Source: Amycolatopsis vancoresmycina
GTDB lineage: Bacteria; Actinomycetota; Actinomycetes; Mycobacteriales; Pseudonocardiaceae
Direction: 5' to 3'
Length of the DNA: 64,000 nucleotides
Assembly (NCBI RefSeq): GCF_000716785.1
Contig: NZ_JNYY01000021.1
Coordinates: forward strand, 45,311 to 109,310
Shown one piece after another: positions 33,311-42,378 of this stretch. The notes beneath the pieces were generated by a model. The model did no database searches. It saw only the letters and a program-made list of their open reading frames with translations, and had not been told where the DNA came from. Numbering within the stretch: the first letter of the stretch is position 1; every line of letters starts with the position of its first letter. The position numbers and the translations under genes were made by a program.

Positions 33311-34510
33311 GTGACGACCCGCCTGCGTGAGTGCTGGTCGGCCGTTCGCTACCTGGTGATCGGCGCCGGCACGTCGATGCTCTCGATGTTCGCCCTCGTC
33401 GGGCTGTTCGCCGTGCTGCTGCTGTGCCCGTTCGGCATCGGCATCCCGTCGCTGACCCCGATGATCCGGCTTTCGCGCCTGCCCGTCGGGCTCGACCGCC
33501 GCCGGGCCGCGCGCAAGCTCGGCGAGCCGATCCCCGAGCCGTACCGCGACGGCTCCCCGCTCCGGGACCCCGCCACCCGCCGCGACCTCGCGTGGCTGCT
33601 GCTGCACGCGGCGACCGGGATGGTCATCGGCGCGCTGGCGTTCGGCCTGCCGCTGGGCGCGGTGCAGCAGGTCATCACGAGCTTCGTCTGGCCGCTGGTG
33701 CCCGGCGGGATCGAAGGCTCGGTGGGGATCGTCGTCGACTCCTGGCCGAAGGCCGGGCTGGACCTGCTGGTGGCCGCCGCCATGGTCGCGGCGACGCTGC
33801 AGCTGCCGCGCGTCGCCCGGTGGCAGGCCCGCACCGCGCGGAAGCTGCTCGCGCCCGCTCCCGGCGTCGTGCTGGCGGACCGGGTCGCCGAGCTGACCGC
33901 GACCCGGGCGGCGGCGCTCGAGGCGCACGGGGCCGAGCTGCGCCGCATCGAGCGTGACCTGCACGACGGCACGCAGGCGCGGATCGCGGCGGTCGTGCTG
34001 CAGCTGGGCATCGCCGGTCAGCTGTACGACCGCGACCCGGTCACCGCGCGTGACCTGCTGGTCAAGGCGCAGGACACCGCGACCGACGCGCTGGCCGAGC
34101 TGCGCACGGTCGTCCGGAGCATCTACCCGCCGCTGCTGAGCGAACGCGGCCTGGCCGGGGCGGTGCGCGCGCTCGCCGAGCGCAGCCCGGTGCCGGTCGC
34201 CGTCGACGTCGCGTACGAGACGGGCCGGCCGGCCGCGGTCGAGGCCGCCGCGTACTTCGTCGTCGCCGAGGTGCTGGCGAACGTGACCAAGCACGCCGAC
34301 GCGTCCCAAGTGGACGTCGTGCTCGGCGGCACGGCGTCGCTGCTGTGCCTGGAGATCCGCGACGACGGCCGCGGCGGCGCGGACGAGTCCCGCGGCAGCG
34401 GGCTGGCCGGCATCCGCCGCCGCGCCGAAGCCTTCGACGGAACCCTGACCCTGACCAGCCCACACGGTGGGCCGACCGTGCTGCGAGTGGAGCTGCCATG
34501 CGGGTCGTGA
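33311..34510 (+). CDS. Sensor histidine kinase (NarL/LiaS-type, HisKA_3)
   Basis: A 399-residue membrane kinase. Hydrophobic segments near residues 13-50, 95-120 and 135-170 form the sensor. The phosphoacceptor is His218 in ERDLHDGTQARIAAVVLQLG. The ATP-binding domain shows the N-box ANVTKHADA and G-box DDGRGGADESRGSGLAGIRRR. GTG 33311 was chosen because the longer open frame upstream overlaps the divergent ABC promoter and looks non-coding. The gene overlaps the response regulator by 13 nt. Together with the divergent MacB-type exporter it probably forms an envelope-stress module. Confidence 0.9.
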   Translation: MTTRLRECWSAVRYLVIGAGTSMLSMFALVGLFAVLLLCPFGIGIPSLTPMIRLSRLPVGLDRRRAARKLGEPIPEPYRDGSPLRDPATRRDLAWLLLHAATGMVIGALAFGLPLGAVQQVITSFVWPLVPGGIEGSVGIVVDSWPKAGLDLLVAAAMVAATLQLPRVARWQARTARKLLAPAPGVVLADRVAELTATRAAALEAHGAELRRIERDLHDGTQARIAAVVLQLGIAGQLYDRDPVTARDLLVKAQDTATDALAELRTVVRSIYPPLLSERGLAGAVRALAERSPVPVAVDVAYETGRPAAVEAAAYFVVAEVLANVTKHADASQVDVVLGGTASLLCLEIRDDGRGGADESRGSGLAGIRRRAEAFDGTLTLTSPHGGPTVLRVELPCGS

Positions 34511-35154
34511 TCGCGGAGGACGACGCGCTGTTGCGCGAGGGCCTCGCGCTGCTGCTGAAGACGGCGGGCATCGAGGTGGTGGCGGCGGTCGACAACGCCG
34601 AGGACTTCCTGGCGTTCGTCGAGCAGGACCGCCCGGACGCGGTGGTGATGGACGTGCGCATGCCGCCGACCCACCGCGACGAGGGCCTGCGCGCGGCCGT
34701 GCGCGCCCGCGAGATCCACCCGGCGCTGCCGGTGCTGGTGCTGTCGGCGCACGTGGAGACGAGTTACGCGGTCGAGCTGCTCGCCGACGGCGTCGGCGGC
34801 GTCGGTTACCTGCTCAAGGAGCGCGTGGGCAAGGTCGAGCGGTTCCTGGACGCGCTCCAGCGGGTCGCGAAGGGCGGCACGGCGATGGACCCGGAGGTGA
34901 TCGGCCAGCTGATGGCCCGCCGCCGCACCGCGGACCCCCTGGCGGCGCTGACCGCCCGCGAGCGCGAGGTGCTGGCGCTGATGGCGGAGGGCTACAACAA
35001 CAGCACGATCGCCGAGCTCCTGGTGGTCAGCGACGGCGCGGTGCTCAAGCACATCCGCAACATCTTCGCGAAGCTCGGGCTGCCCTCGGACGAAGGCGCG
35101 GGACACCGCCGGGTGCTGGCGGTGCTGGCCTACCTGGGCCGGGATGCGGGGTAG
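34498..35154 (+). CDS. LuxR/NarL-family response regulator
   Basis: A 218-residue regulator. The receiver domain has acidic pocket EDD (7-9) and phosphoacceptor Asp52 in AVVMDVRMPP. The linker is followed by a C-terminal LuxR-type helix-turn-helix: LTAREREVLALMAEGYNNSTIAELLVVSDGAVLKHIRNIFAKL. It is translationally coupled to the kinase (13-nt overlap). The likely target is the divergent MacB-type ABC operon. Confidence 0.94.
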   Translation: MRVVIAEDDALLREGLALLLKTAGIEVVAAVDNAEDFLAFVEQDRPDAVVMDVRMPPTHRDEGLRAAVRAREIHPALPVLVLSAHVETSYAVELLADGVGGVGYLLKERVGKVERFLDALQRVAKGGTAMDPEVIGQLMARRRTADPLAALTAREREVLALMAEGYNNSTIAELLVVSDGAVLKHIRNIFAKLGLPSDEGAGHRRVLAVLAYLGRDAG

Positions 35155-35225
35155 CGCAGGCACTACCCCGCATCCGGGTGCGCACGGCATTTCCGGCGGG
35201 CCGTCGGCTGCCTAGCGTTCAGGAC

Positions 35226-35420
35226 ATGAACAACGACAACGTTTCGACGCGTTCTTCGAGCCCGGTCCTGCTGTGGCTGGTGCTGGTGGTCAGCGGAGCG
35301 GTCAACGCGGCCGGTCCCTTGGTGGGCCTGGGTTTGGTGCCCCGGATGGTGGCCGGCGCGATCGCCGTGGTGACGATCGGCCTGCTGATCACCCACTACG
35401 TCCGGCGCCGGCGCGCCTGA
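35226..35420 (+). CDS. Small membrane protein, two helices
   Basis: A 64-residue protein with two hydrophobic segments (PVLLWLVLVVSGAVNAAG and MVAGAIAVVTIGLLITHYV) and a basic C-terminus RRRRA, placing the tail in the cytoplasm. AGGAC lies just before the ATG at 35226. It follows the response regulator by 71 nt and overlaps the convergent MFS gene by 32 nt. Function unknown; similar two-helix proteins are common beside actinomycete two-component systems. Confidence 0.7.
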   Translation: MNNDNVSTRSSSPVLLWLVLVVSGAVNAAGPLVGLGLVPRMVAGAIAVVTIGLLITHYVRRRRA

Positions 35421-36483
35421 AGACCGCGAGGGCCGCGGCGACCAGCCCGGCGGCGGTCCAGAACGGGCTGAGGATCCCGAACAGGGCACCGGCGAGGAGG
35501 GGGCCGGCCGTGGCGCCGGCGTTGAGCGCCGCGGTCGCGTAGGAGCCGGCCATCGTCGGGGCACCGGTGGCCAGGTGCAGGATCCGCGTGATCACCGTGC
35601 CGCCGACCGCGAACGACAACGCGCCCTGCGTGAAGGCGAGGACGGGCAGCGCCGCGGGGACGAGGGCCAGCGTGACCCAGCCGGCGAGCAGCAGCACCCC
35701 ACCGAGCGCCACGACCCGGCCGGGCCACCGGTCCGCGAGCCGGCCCGCGGCGGTCACCCCGGCGAAGCAGCCCACGCCGAACGCGCCGAGGACCACCGCC
35801 ACGGGCGCGAGCCCGGCGGCGAGCGGCGCGAGGTAGGTGAAGACACCGAAAGTGGCCGCGTTGACCAGCGCGGCGAGCAGCAGCACCCCGGCGAGCGGGC
35901 GGAGTTCGGCCAGTTCGGCACGCAGCCCGGCGGGTTTCGTGCCGGCCGGGGTGTCGGGCACCCGCCACACCCCGGCGACGGCGGGCAGGCCCAGGAGGAC
36001 GACCGCCCAGAACGCGGCACGCCACCCGAACGCGGCGGCCAGCACGGCACCACCGGGAACACCGGCAACGCACGCCACGGTGGTGCCGCCCAGCAGGACG
36101 GCGAGCGCCCGGCCCTGCCGCCCGGGCGGGACGAGCGCGGCGGCAGCGGTCAGGGCGACGGCGAGGAACCCGGCGTTGGCCACGGCGGCCACCAGCCGGG
36201 TGCCGACCAGGACGGCGAACGACGTCGTCAGCGCCCCACCGACGTGCGCGGCGACGAAGACGGCGAGGAAGCCCAGCAGCGCGGAGCGGCGCCGCCACGG
36301 CCGCGCGAGCGCGGCCATCAGCGGCGCCCCGGCGACCATGCCGAGGGCGAAGGCGGAAGTCAGGAAGCCCGCCTGCGCGAGGGAAACCCCGAGCGCGGCG
36401 GCGATGCCGGGCACCAGCCCGGCGAGCATGAATTCGGACGTACCCATGGCGAACACGGCCAGGGCGAGGAAGTACAGGGGCAC
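35389..36483 (-). CDS. DHA1-type MFS exporter (Cmx/CmrA-like)
   Basis: A 364-residue transporter with about 12 helices. It begins LYFLALAVFAMGTSEFMLAGLVPGIAAALGVSLAQAGFLTSAFALGMVAGAPL, the start pattern of the chloramphenicol-efflux/arabinose-exporter group. The antiporter motif appears as GVPGGAVLAAAFGWRAAFW. GTG 36483 has GGAG 6 nt upstream. At 364 residues it is slightly short for the family, mainly in the central loop. It could export a drug or sugar. A CACGAaATC/GATcTCGTG palindrome lies just upstream. Confidence 0.85.
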   Translation of the reverse strand: MPLYFLALAVFAMGTSEFMLAGLVPGIAAALGVSLAQAGFLTSAFALGMVAGAPLMAALARPWRRRSALLGFLAVFVAAHVGGALTTSFAVLVGTRLVAAVANAGFLAVALTAAAALVPPGRQGRALAVLLGGTTVACVAGVPGGAVLAAAFGWRAAFWAVVLLGLPAVAGVWRVPDTPAGTKPAGLRAELAELRPLAGVLLLAALVNAATFGVFTYLAPLAAGLAPVAVVLGAFGVGCFAGVTAAGRLADRWPGRVVALGGVLLLAGWVTLALVPAALPVLAFTQGALSFAVGGTVITRILHLATGAPTMAGSYATAALNAGATAGPLLAGALFGILSPFWTAAGLVAAALAVFRRAGAGRSG

Positions 36484-36499
36484 ACGAAACTCCAGGGAG

Positions 36500-36524
36500 C
36501 ACGAGATCGGCGGACGATTTCGTG
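36500..36524. promoter_or_regulatory. Operator-like palindrome upstream of MFS gene
   Basis: CACGAGATC and GATTTCGTG pair at 8 of 9 positions with a 7-nt spacer, 17 nt upstream of the GTG start at 36483. It is a possible repressor site for the exporter. The regulator is unknown; the nearest candidate is the GlxA-type gene just upstream. Confidence 0.35.
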
Positions 36525-36695
36525 GTCACCCGGGAAGAACGGCGATTACCGGACTGCGCGGATGACCGGCAGCCCGGCCCTGGACGCTTCGGGGCTCGAC
36601 ACGCGGCCGACCCTACCGACCGGGACCTCCCCGCGGCGACCGGTTTACGGCCGCCCGGCGACCCGCCACGAGCCGCGTCCCAGCTCCTCCCCCCG

Positions 36696-37646
36696 TCACG
36701 ACGCCGCGGCGCCCCGGAACCCCGCCCGGTAGGCCTGCGGGCTCGTCCCGACCACCCGCTTGAACCGTTCCCGGAACGCCGTCGGCGACCCGAAGCCGAC
36801 CTGCCCCGCGATCCGGTCCACCGGCTCGTCCGTGGCCTCCAGCAGGTGCTGCGCCCGCCGGACCCTGGCCCGCAGCAGCCACTGCAGCGGGGTGGTGCCC
36901 GTCTGCTCGCGGAACCGGCGGTTCAGCGTCCGCGTGCTCATCCCCACCCGCGCCGCGATGGCCGGCAGCGTCAGCTCGTCCGCGGAGTTGCGCTCCAGCC
37001 ACTCCAGCACCGGTTCCAGCTCCGATCCGCGCGGCACCGGCGGCGGGTCCTGGACGATGAACTGCGCCTGACCGCCTTCGCGCTCCAGCGGCATCACCGA
37101 CAGGCGGGCCGCGTCGGCCGCCACGGCCGAGCCGTGGTCGCGGCGGATCAGGTGGAGGCACAGGTCGAGGCCGGCCGCCGCGCCCGCCGAACTGAGCAAC
37201 CGGCCGTTGTCGACGTACAGCACGTCCGGGTCCACCTCCACCGCCGGGTGCAGGCGGGCCAGCTCGGCGGCCGCGGCCCAGTGGGTCGTCGCGCGCAGGC
37301 CGTCCAGCAGCCCGGTGGCCGCCAGGACGAACGCGCCCGAGCAGATCGACGCGATCCGCGCGCCCCGCGCCGCGGCCGTGCGCAACGCGGCCAGCACCTC
37401 GGGCGGCACCGGCGGGTTCGACGAGCGGCCCGGCACCATGATCGTGTCCGCGTCGGCGAGCCCGGCCAGGCCCCACGGCGGCCGCAGCGTGAACATCCCC
37501 GCGTCCACCTCGGGCGCCGGGCCGCAGATCCGGACCTCGTACGCCGGGGCGCCGTCCGGGAGGCGGGTGCGCGAGAAGACTTCGATGGGCGTCGCCAGGT
37601 CGAACGGGACGACCCGGTCCAGCGCGAGGACGGCCACGGTGTGCAT
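36696..37646 (-). CDS. GlxA-type AraC-family regulator with DJ-1/PfpI domain
   Basis: A 316-residue regulator. Residues 1-175 form a DJ-1/PfpI class I glutamine-amidotransferase-like domain (VAVLALDRVVPFDLATPIEVF, ARIASICSGAFVLAATGLLDG), probably ligand-sensing. Residues 215-316 are the AraC DNA-binding domain with two helix-turn-helices (LTLPAIAARVGMSTRTLNRRFREQTG and RIAGQVGFGSPTAFRERFKRVVGTSPQAYR). It starts 21 nt after the tetR stop. The palindrome ACGATAGATCGT lies directly before its start. Target genes are unknown. Confidence 0.93.
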   Translation of the reverse strand: MHTVAVLALDRVVPFDLATPIEVFSRTRLPDGAPAYEVRICGPAPEVDAGMFTLRPPWGLAGLADADTIMVPGRSSNPPVPPEVLAALRTAAARGARIASICSGAFVLAATGLLDGLRATTHWAAAAELARLHPAVEVDPDVLYVDNGRLLSSAGAAAGLDLCLHLIRRDHGSAVAADAARLSVMPLEREGGQAQFIVQDPPPVPRGSELEPVLEWLERNSADELTLPAIAARVGMSTRTLNRRFREQTGTTPLQWLLRARVRRAQHLLEATDEPVDRIAGQVGFGSPTAFRERFKRVVGTSPQAYRAGFRGAAAS

Positions 37647-37652
37647 GCCACC

Positions 37653-37664
37653 ACGATAGATCGT
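37653..37664. promoter_or_regulatory. 12-bp palindrome in front of the GlxA-type gene
   Basis: ACGATAGATCGT (ACGAT-AG-ATCGT) fills the 21-bp gap between the tetR stop and the GlxA start. It is placed as an operator or promoter element, but it is short enough to be chance. Confidence 0.3.
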
Positions 37665-37667
37665 CCA

Positions 37668-38234
37668 CTAAGGACGGAGGCTGCGCAGCATCAGGTTCGC
37701 GAAGTGCTCGCCCACCTGCTCCCCCGACAGCTCGCCGTCGGCGTGGTACCACATGCCCAGCCGGTGGATGGCGCCGAAGTGGTAGTTGATCACCAGGTCG
37801 GCCGGGACGTCGGCGCGGAAGACACCGGTCCGCTGGCCCTCGGCGACCAGGTCACGCACCCGCTCGTGGTAGGTGCGCCGCTCGGCCCGCACCTGGACCT
37901 GCTTGGACTTTTCCAGCAGCGGGAACGACTGGAAGAACACCGTCGCCGCGTCGAGGTCGGCGATGCTCGTGACGACGACGTCGGCGACGATCGCGTGCAG
38001 CCGCTCCGGCAGCGGCAGGTCCGACTCGGCGATCGTCACCATCCGCCGCGTCTGCATCCGCAGCATGGCGGCGTAGATCTCGAACAGCAGGTCGTCCTTG
38101 GACTCGAAGTAGTGGTAGAGGCCGCCCTTGGTGACGCCGGCGGCCTCGACGATCTCCCGGACCGTCGTCGCCTCGAAGCCCTTCTCGGCGAACAGGCGCA
38201 CCGCCGCCCGCACCACCTTCTCCCTGACCGTCAT
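37668..38234 (-). CDS. TetR-family transcriptional regulator
   Basis: A 188-residue TetR protein. The helix-turn-helix is TTVREIVEAAGVTKGGLYHYFESKDDLLFEIY (residues about 23-54). The C-terminal domain resembles the TetR_C_33/KstR2-like group that senses acyl-CoA esters. It lies downstream of the liv importer operon, separated by a palindrome (38307-38355). A TetR-type operator sits before livG at 43187-43210; control of the importer by this protein is an inference. Confidence 0.92.
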   Translation of the reverse strand: MTVREKVVRAAVRLFAEKGFEATTVREIVEAAGVTKGGLYHYFESKDDLLFEIYAAMLRMQTRRMVTIAESDLPLPERLHAIVADVVVTSIADLDAATVFFQSFPLLEKSKQVQVRAERRTYHERVRDLVAEGQRTGVFRADVPADLVINYHFGAIHRLGMWYHADGELSGEQVGEHFANLMLRSLRP

Positions 38235-38306
38235 GGCGCCACCCTAAGCGAGCGGGGACCCGGCGAAGGTTCGACGGTGCCCGTGCCGACGCGCTCCCCC
38301 CAAGGT

Positions 38307-38355
38307 CGCGAATGACTCATTCGGGACGTCGGACGTCCCGAATGAGTCATTCGCG
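38307..38355. repeat. 49-bp perfect palindrome with internal sub-palindromes
   Basis: Two 24-bp arms (left arm begins CGCGAATGACTCATTCGGGA) are perfectly complementary around a single central G at 38331. Each arm contains its own palindrome, GAATGACTCATTC or GAATGAGTCATTC, so the element can fold as one long hairpin or two small ones. It lies between the tetR start (38234) and livK stop (38422), both on the minus strand, and would terminate the liv operon. Confidence 0.85.
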
Positions 38356-38421
38356 GCAGTGCGGGCGGGGCGAGCGGAGGCCGGCGGGTGGGCCGGGCCG
38401 CGGAACAGCCCGGCCCCGCCC

Positions 38422-39735
38422 TCACTTGCGCACCAGGTTCACCTGCTCCGGGGTCGCCCGCTCGCCGGTGTACGGCGTGATCGCGCCGGTGCCGCGGTCG
38501 GTGACGGCCGGTGGCTGGATCACCGTCGTCGTGGTGTCCGGATTGATCTTGAACACGTACGCGCCGGTGTAGCCGGAGTGCGACTCCTTCGAGAAGCCGA
38601 ACGGCGTCAGGCCCGGTCCCTTCAGCGCGCCGGAGCTCATCGCGTCGACGACCTTCTGCCGCGTCGGGTCCGGTCCGGCCGCCTTGAGCGCCTGCCCGAA
38701 CGTGTAGGCCTGCACCATGCCGAAGAGGACGGTGTTGGTGAACGGCTCCTTCGCGATGTACTTGTCGTGGATGCCCTTGAAGTAGGCCACCCACGGGTCC
38801 GACGTCTGGGCCACGTCCGGCAGGTAGCCGGTGCCGATCAGGCCGGCCAGCAGCTGCCCGCTCGACACGCTCGCGCCGCCGCGCTTGGCGAAGTCCTGCA
38901 GCAGCCCCGAAAGCGTCGCCGGGTCCGCGCCGATGCTGCTGACCACGAACTGCGGGTGGTAGCCGATCTTCGCCGCGGCCAGGATGGCCAGCGCGGTGAA
39001 CGCCGGGATGCAGGCGCAGACGACGACCTCCGCGCCGGCACCCTTCAGCGCGGACAGCTGGGGCGTGACGTCGGTGTTGGCGCTGTCGTAGCCCTGCCGG
39101 ACGACGGTCTGGTCCTTGACGAACTGGTCGAGCCCGGCCTGGGTGTCGCGGCCGACGTCGTCGTTCTGCGTGAAGTACCCGACCTTCTTGCCCGCGAGGT
39201 TCTCCTTGACGTACTTGCCCTGGATCTTGCCTTCGCGCGTGTAGTCCACCTGGTACCCGAAGGTCATCGGGTCCTTCTGCGGGTTGTCCCAGGCGAGCGC
39301 GCCGGACGACACGAGCAGGTCCGGGACGCCTTCGGAGTTCAGGTAGTCGACGACCTTCGAGTGCGTCGGCGTGCCGAGGCCGCCGACGATCGCGAACACC
39401 TTGTCCTGCAGCACGAGTTTCTTCACGACCTCGACGGTCTTCGTCGGGTTGTAGCCGTCGTCCTCCACCTTGTAGTCGATCTTGCGCCCGTTGATCCCGC
39501 CGCCGTCGTTGATCGCCTGGTACACCGCGCGGGCGCCGACGGAGATCTTGCTGTAGCCCGGCGCGGCCGGGCCGGTGAGCGGCTGGTGGGTGCCGATGAC
39601 GACGGTGTCCTTCGTGACGCCGACGGCCGAGTCGGCGGCCTGCTGCCCGCCGCCGTCGCTCTCCCCCGCGCCCCCGCACGCGCTGAGCGTCAGGGCGGCG
39701 GCGGCGAAAACCGCGCCGATACTGGTCTTTCTCAT
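38422..39735 (-). CDS. livK: Branched-chain amino acid-type ABC substrate-binding lipoprotein
   Basis: A 437-residue lipoprotein. The lipobox LTLSACGG gives lipid attachment at Cys20. The LivK/Leu-binding domain is clear: VVIGTHQPLTGPAAPGYSKI, GGINGRKIDYKVEDDGYNP, VFAIVGGLGTPTHSKV and NDDVGRDTQAGL. It delivers a ligand to the LivHM permease. GAAGGAGAACC precedes the ATG at 39735, 11 nt after livM. The ligand could be an amino acid, amide or aromatic acid; many actinobacterial members bind aromatics. Confidence 0.93.
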   Translation of the reverse strand: MRKTSIGAVFAAAALTLSACGGAGESDGGGQQAADSAVGVTKDTVVIGTHQPLTGPAAPGYSKISVGARAVYQAINDGGGINGRKIDYKVEDDGYNPTKTVEVVKKLVLQDKVFAIVGGLGTPTHSKVVDYLNSEGVPDLLVSSGALAWDNPQKDPMTFGYQVDYTREGKIQGKYVKENLAGKKVGYFTQNDDVGRDTQAGLDQFVKDQTVVRQGYDSANTDVTPQLSALKGAGAEVVVCACIPAFTALAILAAAKIGYHPQFVVSSIGADPATLSGLLQDFAKRGGASVSSGQLLAGLIGTGYLPDVAQTSDPWVAYFKGIHDKYIAKEPFTNTVLFGMVQAYTFGQALKAAGPDPTRQKVVDAMSSGALKGPGLTPFGFSKESHSGYTGAYVFKINPDTTTTVIQPPAVTDRGTGAITPYTGERATPEQVNLVRK

Positions 39736-39746
39736 GGTTCTCCTTC

Positions 39747-40793
39747 TCACTCGGCGGATCGGCGGAGAAGCCCGCGCAGCCACCGGAAACCGCCCTGGAT
39801 GCCACGCGGGAAGGCGAGCACGACGACGATGAGGATCACGCCGTACACCGCGAGCGGGAGGTTGTTGGCCACGTCGGTGTTCAGGTGCAGCACGTCGGCG
39901 AGGTCCTCGGACCACGCCTGGAAGTACACGAGCGCGACCGCGCCCCACAGCGCGCCCCAGAGTGACCCGAGCCCGCCCAGCACCACCGCCGCCAGCAGGC
40001 TGAGCGACAGCGCGGGCGTGAACGAGCCCGGTGCGGCGGTGCCGAGCAGGAACGCCTGCAGGCCGCCGGCGAGGCCGCCGCAGACCGCACTGACCAGGAA
40101 CGCGAGGATCTTGGTGCGGCCGACGGCGATCCCGCTCAGCGCGGCGGCGACCTCGTCGTCGCGGACCGCGCGGAAGTCCCGCCCGAGCCGGCCGCGAGCG
40201 ATGTTCACCACCAGCACCAGGGCCAGCAGCACGCTGAGCCAGACGATCCAGGTCTGCCAGCGCAGCTCCGGCACGCCGATTCCGGCCGGTCTGCTGTGGA
40301 CGGTGAAGCTCAACCCGTTGCTGCCGCCGAGAAAATCGGGGAACTTGCGGGTCAGCGCGGGCAGCCCGACGGCCAGCGCCAGGGTCGCCCCGGCGAGGTA
40401 CGGGCCGCGCAGCCGGGCCGCGGCGGCGCCCGCCAGCAGCCCGGCGAGCCCGCCGGCGGCCGAGGCCAGCAGCAGGTCGGCCCACAGCGGGAACGACGGC
40501 ACGTGCTTCACCAGCAGCGCGACCGTGTAGGCGCCGATGAACATGAAGGCGCCGTGGCCCAGGGAAACCTGGCCGGTGAGGCCGGTCAGCAGGGTCAGCC
40601 CGGCCACCGCGACCAGGTAGTAGCCGATGGTCGCGATCCGCAGGTTGGTGAACTCGTCGGTGACCAGGGTCAGCAGCACGACCACCGCGAGCGCCGCCAG
40701 TGCGGCCAGCGCGTGGACGAGCAGCGGCGGCAGCACGCGGCGTTTCTCCACCGGCTTCGCTCGGACGTCCGGGGTCCTGGTGCGCACGGTCAT
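39747..40793 (-). CDS. livM: Branched-chain amino acid-type ABC permease LivM
   Basis: A 348-residue permease with 8-10 helices. GLTGQVSLGHGAFMFIGAYT and the cytoplasmic coupling loop GRDFRAVRDDEVAAALSGIAVGRTKILAFLVSA are the LivM hallmarks. The start codon overlaps the livH stop (ATGA at 40790-40793). It forms a heterodimer with LivH. Confidence 0.95.
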   Translation of the reverse strand: MTVRTRTPDVRAKPVEKRRVLPPLLVHALAALAALAVVVLLTLVTDEFTNLRIATIGYYLVAVAGLTLLTGLTGQVSLGHGAFMFIGAYTVALLVKHVPSFPLWADLLLASAAGGLAGLLAGAAAARLRGPYLAGATLALAVGLPALTRKFPDFLGGSNGLSFTVHSRPAGIGVPELRWQTWIVWLSVLLALVLVVNIARGRLGRDFRAVRDDEVAAALSGIAVGRTKILAFLVSAVCGGLAGGLQAFLLGTAAPGSFTPALSLSLLAAVVLGGLGSLWGALWGAVALVYFQAWSEDLADVLHLNTDVANNLPLAVYGVILIVVVLAFPRGIQGGFRWLRGLLRRSAE

Positions 40794-41641
40794 ACCCGCC
40801 TCACCTTGGCCCGGCCGAACAACCCGCTGGGCCGCAGGGTCAGCACGACCACCAGGATGGCCAGCGCGGCGATCGTCACCATCTCCGGTCCGAAGTAGCC
40901 GGACACATAGGACAGTCCGACGCCGAGAACGAACCCGCCGGCGATGGTGCCCATCGGGTTGTCGAGGCCGCCGAGCACCGCCGCGGTGAGCGCGTAGACG
41001 AAGACGCCGTCCAGCACGTTCGGGAAGAGGAACGGCGGCGTGGCGAGCAGCCCGGCCAGCGAGCCGACGCCCGCGGCCAGGCCCCAGCCGGCGGTGAGCA
41101 TCAGCCCGACCCGCACGCCGAGCGTGCGCGCCACCTCGGGGGCGAACGCGGCCGCGCGCATCCGCAGGCCCAGCGGCGTGTACTTGAACAGCACCAGCAC
41201 GAGGGCGGCGATCGCGAGCACGACCAGGACGACGAACAGGTCGTTGGCGGAGAACCGGCCGCGGAAGTCGAAGGCGTACGGGAACGCCAGCGGTTCGTTG
41301 GACCAGATCATGCCCGCGACCGCCTGCAGCACCAGCAGAAGCCCGAGCGTGACGATGATCGAGCTCAGCTCGGAGCGGTGCCGCAGCGGCCGGATGAGCA
41401 GCCGTTCGGTGGCGACGCCCAGCACGGTCCCGGCGACGATCGCGACGGCGAACCCGAGCCAGTAGCTGCCCGTCGCCTTCGTCACCGAGTACGCGAGGTA
41501 GGTCGAGATCAGGGCGAGGGCGGGCTGCGCGAAGTTCACCACCCGGGTGGCCCGGTAGATGATGACCAGGGCGAGCCCGAGCGCCGCGTACACCGCGCCG
41601 GCCGAGATCCCGCCGAGGGTCAGGTCGAAGAAGTCCTGCAT
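40790..41641 (-). CDS. livH: Branched-chain amino acid-type ABC permease LivH
   Basis: A 283-residue permease with eight hydrophobic helices, beginning LGGISAGAVYAALGLALVIIYRATRVVNFAQPAL, the LivH N-terminal pattern. The LRMRAAAFAPEVARTLGV loop contacts the ATPases. It follows livF by 29 nt and overlaps livM. Confidence 0.95.
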   Translation of the reverse strand: MQDFFDLTLGGISAGAVYAALGLALVIIYRATRVVNFAQPALALISTYLAYSVTKATGSYWLGFAVAIVAGTVLGVATERLLIRPLRHRSELSSIIVTLGLLLVLQAVAGMIWSNEPLAFPYAFDFRGRFSANDLFVVLVVLAIAALVLVLFKYTPLGLRMRAAAFAPEVARTLGVRVGLMLTAGWGLAAGVGSLAGLLATPPFLFPNVLDGVFVYALTAAVLGGLDNPMGTIAGGFVLGVGLSYVSGYFGPEMVTIAALAILVVVLTLRPSGLFGRAKVRRV

Positions 41642-41670
41642 ACCGGACCGGTCACCTCCATTGTGGACGG

Positions 41671-42378
41671 TCAGAACCCGAGGTAGGCGTGGCGGAGGCC
41701 GTCGTCGGCCAGCAGTTCCGCCGCGGTGTCGACGGCCACCACCCGGCCGAGCGCGAGGACGTACCCCCGGTCGGCGATCGACAGCGCGCTGTGCGCGTTC
41801 TGCTCGACGAGCACGACGGTGAGCCCGGTGGCCGCGCGCAGGTCACGCAGGATCCCCATGATCCGGGCGGTGATCAGCGGCGCGAGCCCGAGCGAGGGTT
41901 CGTCGAGCAGCAGCAGCCCGGGCCGGCTCATCAGGGCACGGCCGATGGCGAGCATCTGCCGTTCTCCGCCCGACAGCGTCGAGGCGGGTTTCGCCGCACG
42001 TTCGTCCAGGGCAGGGAAGAGCTCGTACACCTCCTTGCGCGCGGCGGCGCGGTCGGCGCGGTCACGCCGCCACAGCGCGCCCAGCCGGAGGTTCTCGTCG
42101 ACGGTCAGCTCGGTGATCACCCCGCCGCCTTCGGGCACGTGCGCGACCCCGCCGCGCGCGATGCGGTCCGGCGGCAGGCCGGTGAGTTCCCGGCCGTCCC
42201 AGGTGATCCGGCCGCCGCGGGCGGGCTGCAGGCCGCTGATGGTCCGCAGCAGCGTGGTCTTACCGGCGCCGTTCGCCCCGAGCACGGCGGTGATCCCGCC
42301 GCGCTCGACGGTGACGCCGACGCCGTCGAGGGCCCGGACGGCGCCGTAGGCCACGGAAAGGTCTTCGATCTCAAGCAC
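41671..42378 (-). CDS. livF: Branched-chain amino acid-type ABC ATPase LivF
   Basis: A 235-residue ATPase with Walker A VLGANGAGKTTLLRTISG, the characteristic LivF segment GVAHVPEGGGVITELTVDENL, signature TLSGGERQMLAIGRAL, Walker B LLLLDEPSLGLAP and H-loop replacement VVLVEQNAHSAL. It overlaps livG by 8 nt. Confidence 0.95.
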   Translation of the reverse strand: MLEIEDLSVAYGAVRALDGVGVTVERGGITAVLGANGAGKTTLLRTISGLQPARGGRITWDGRELTGLPPDRIARGGVAHVPEGGGVITELTVDENLRLGALWRRDRADRAAARKEVYELFPALDERAAKPASTLSGGERQMLAIGRALMSRPGLLLLDEPSLGLAPLITARIMGILRDLRAATGLTVVLVEQNAHSALSIADRGYVLALGRVVAVDTAAELLADDGLRHAYLGF

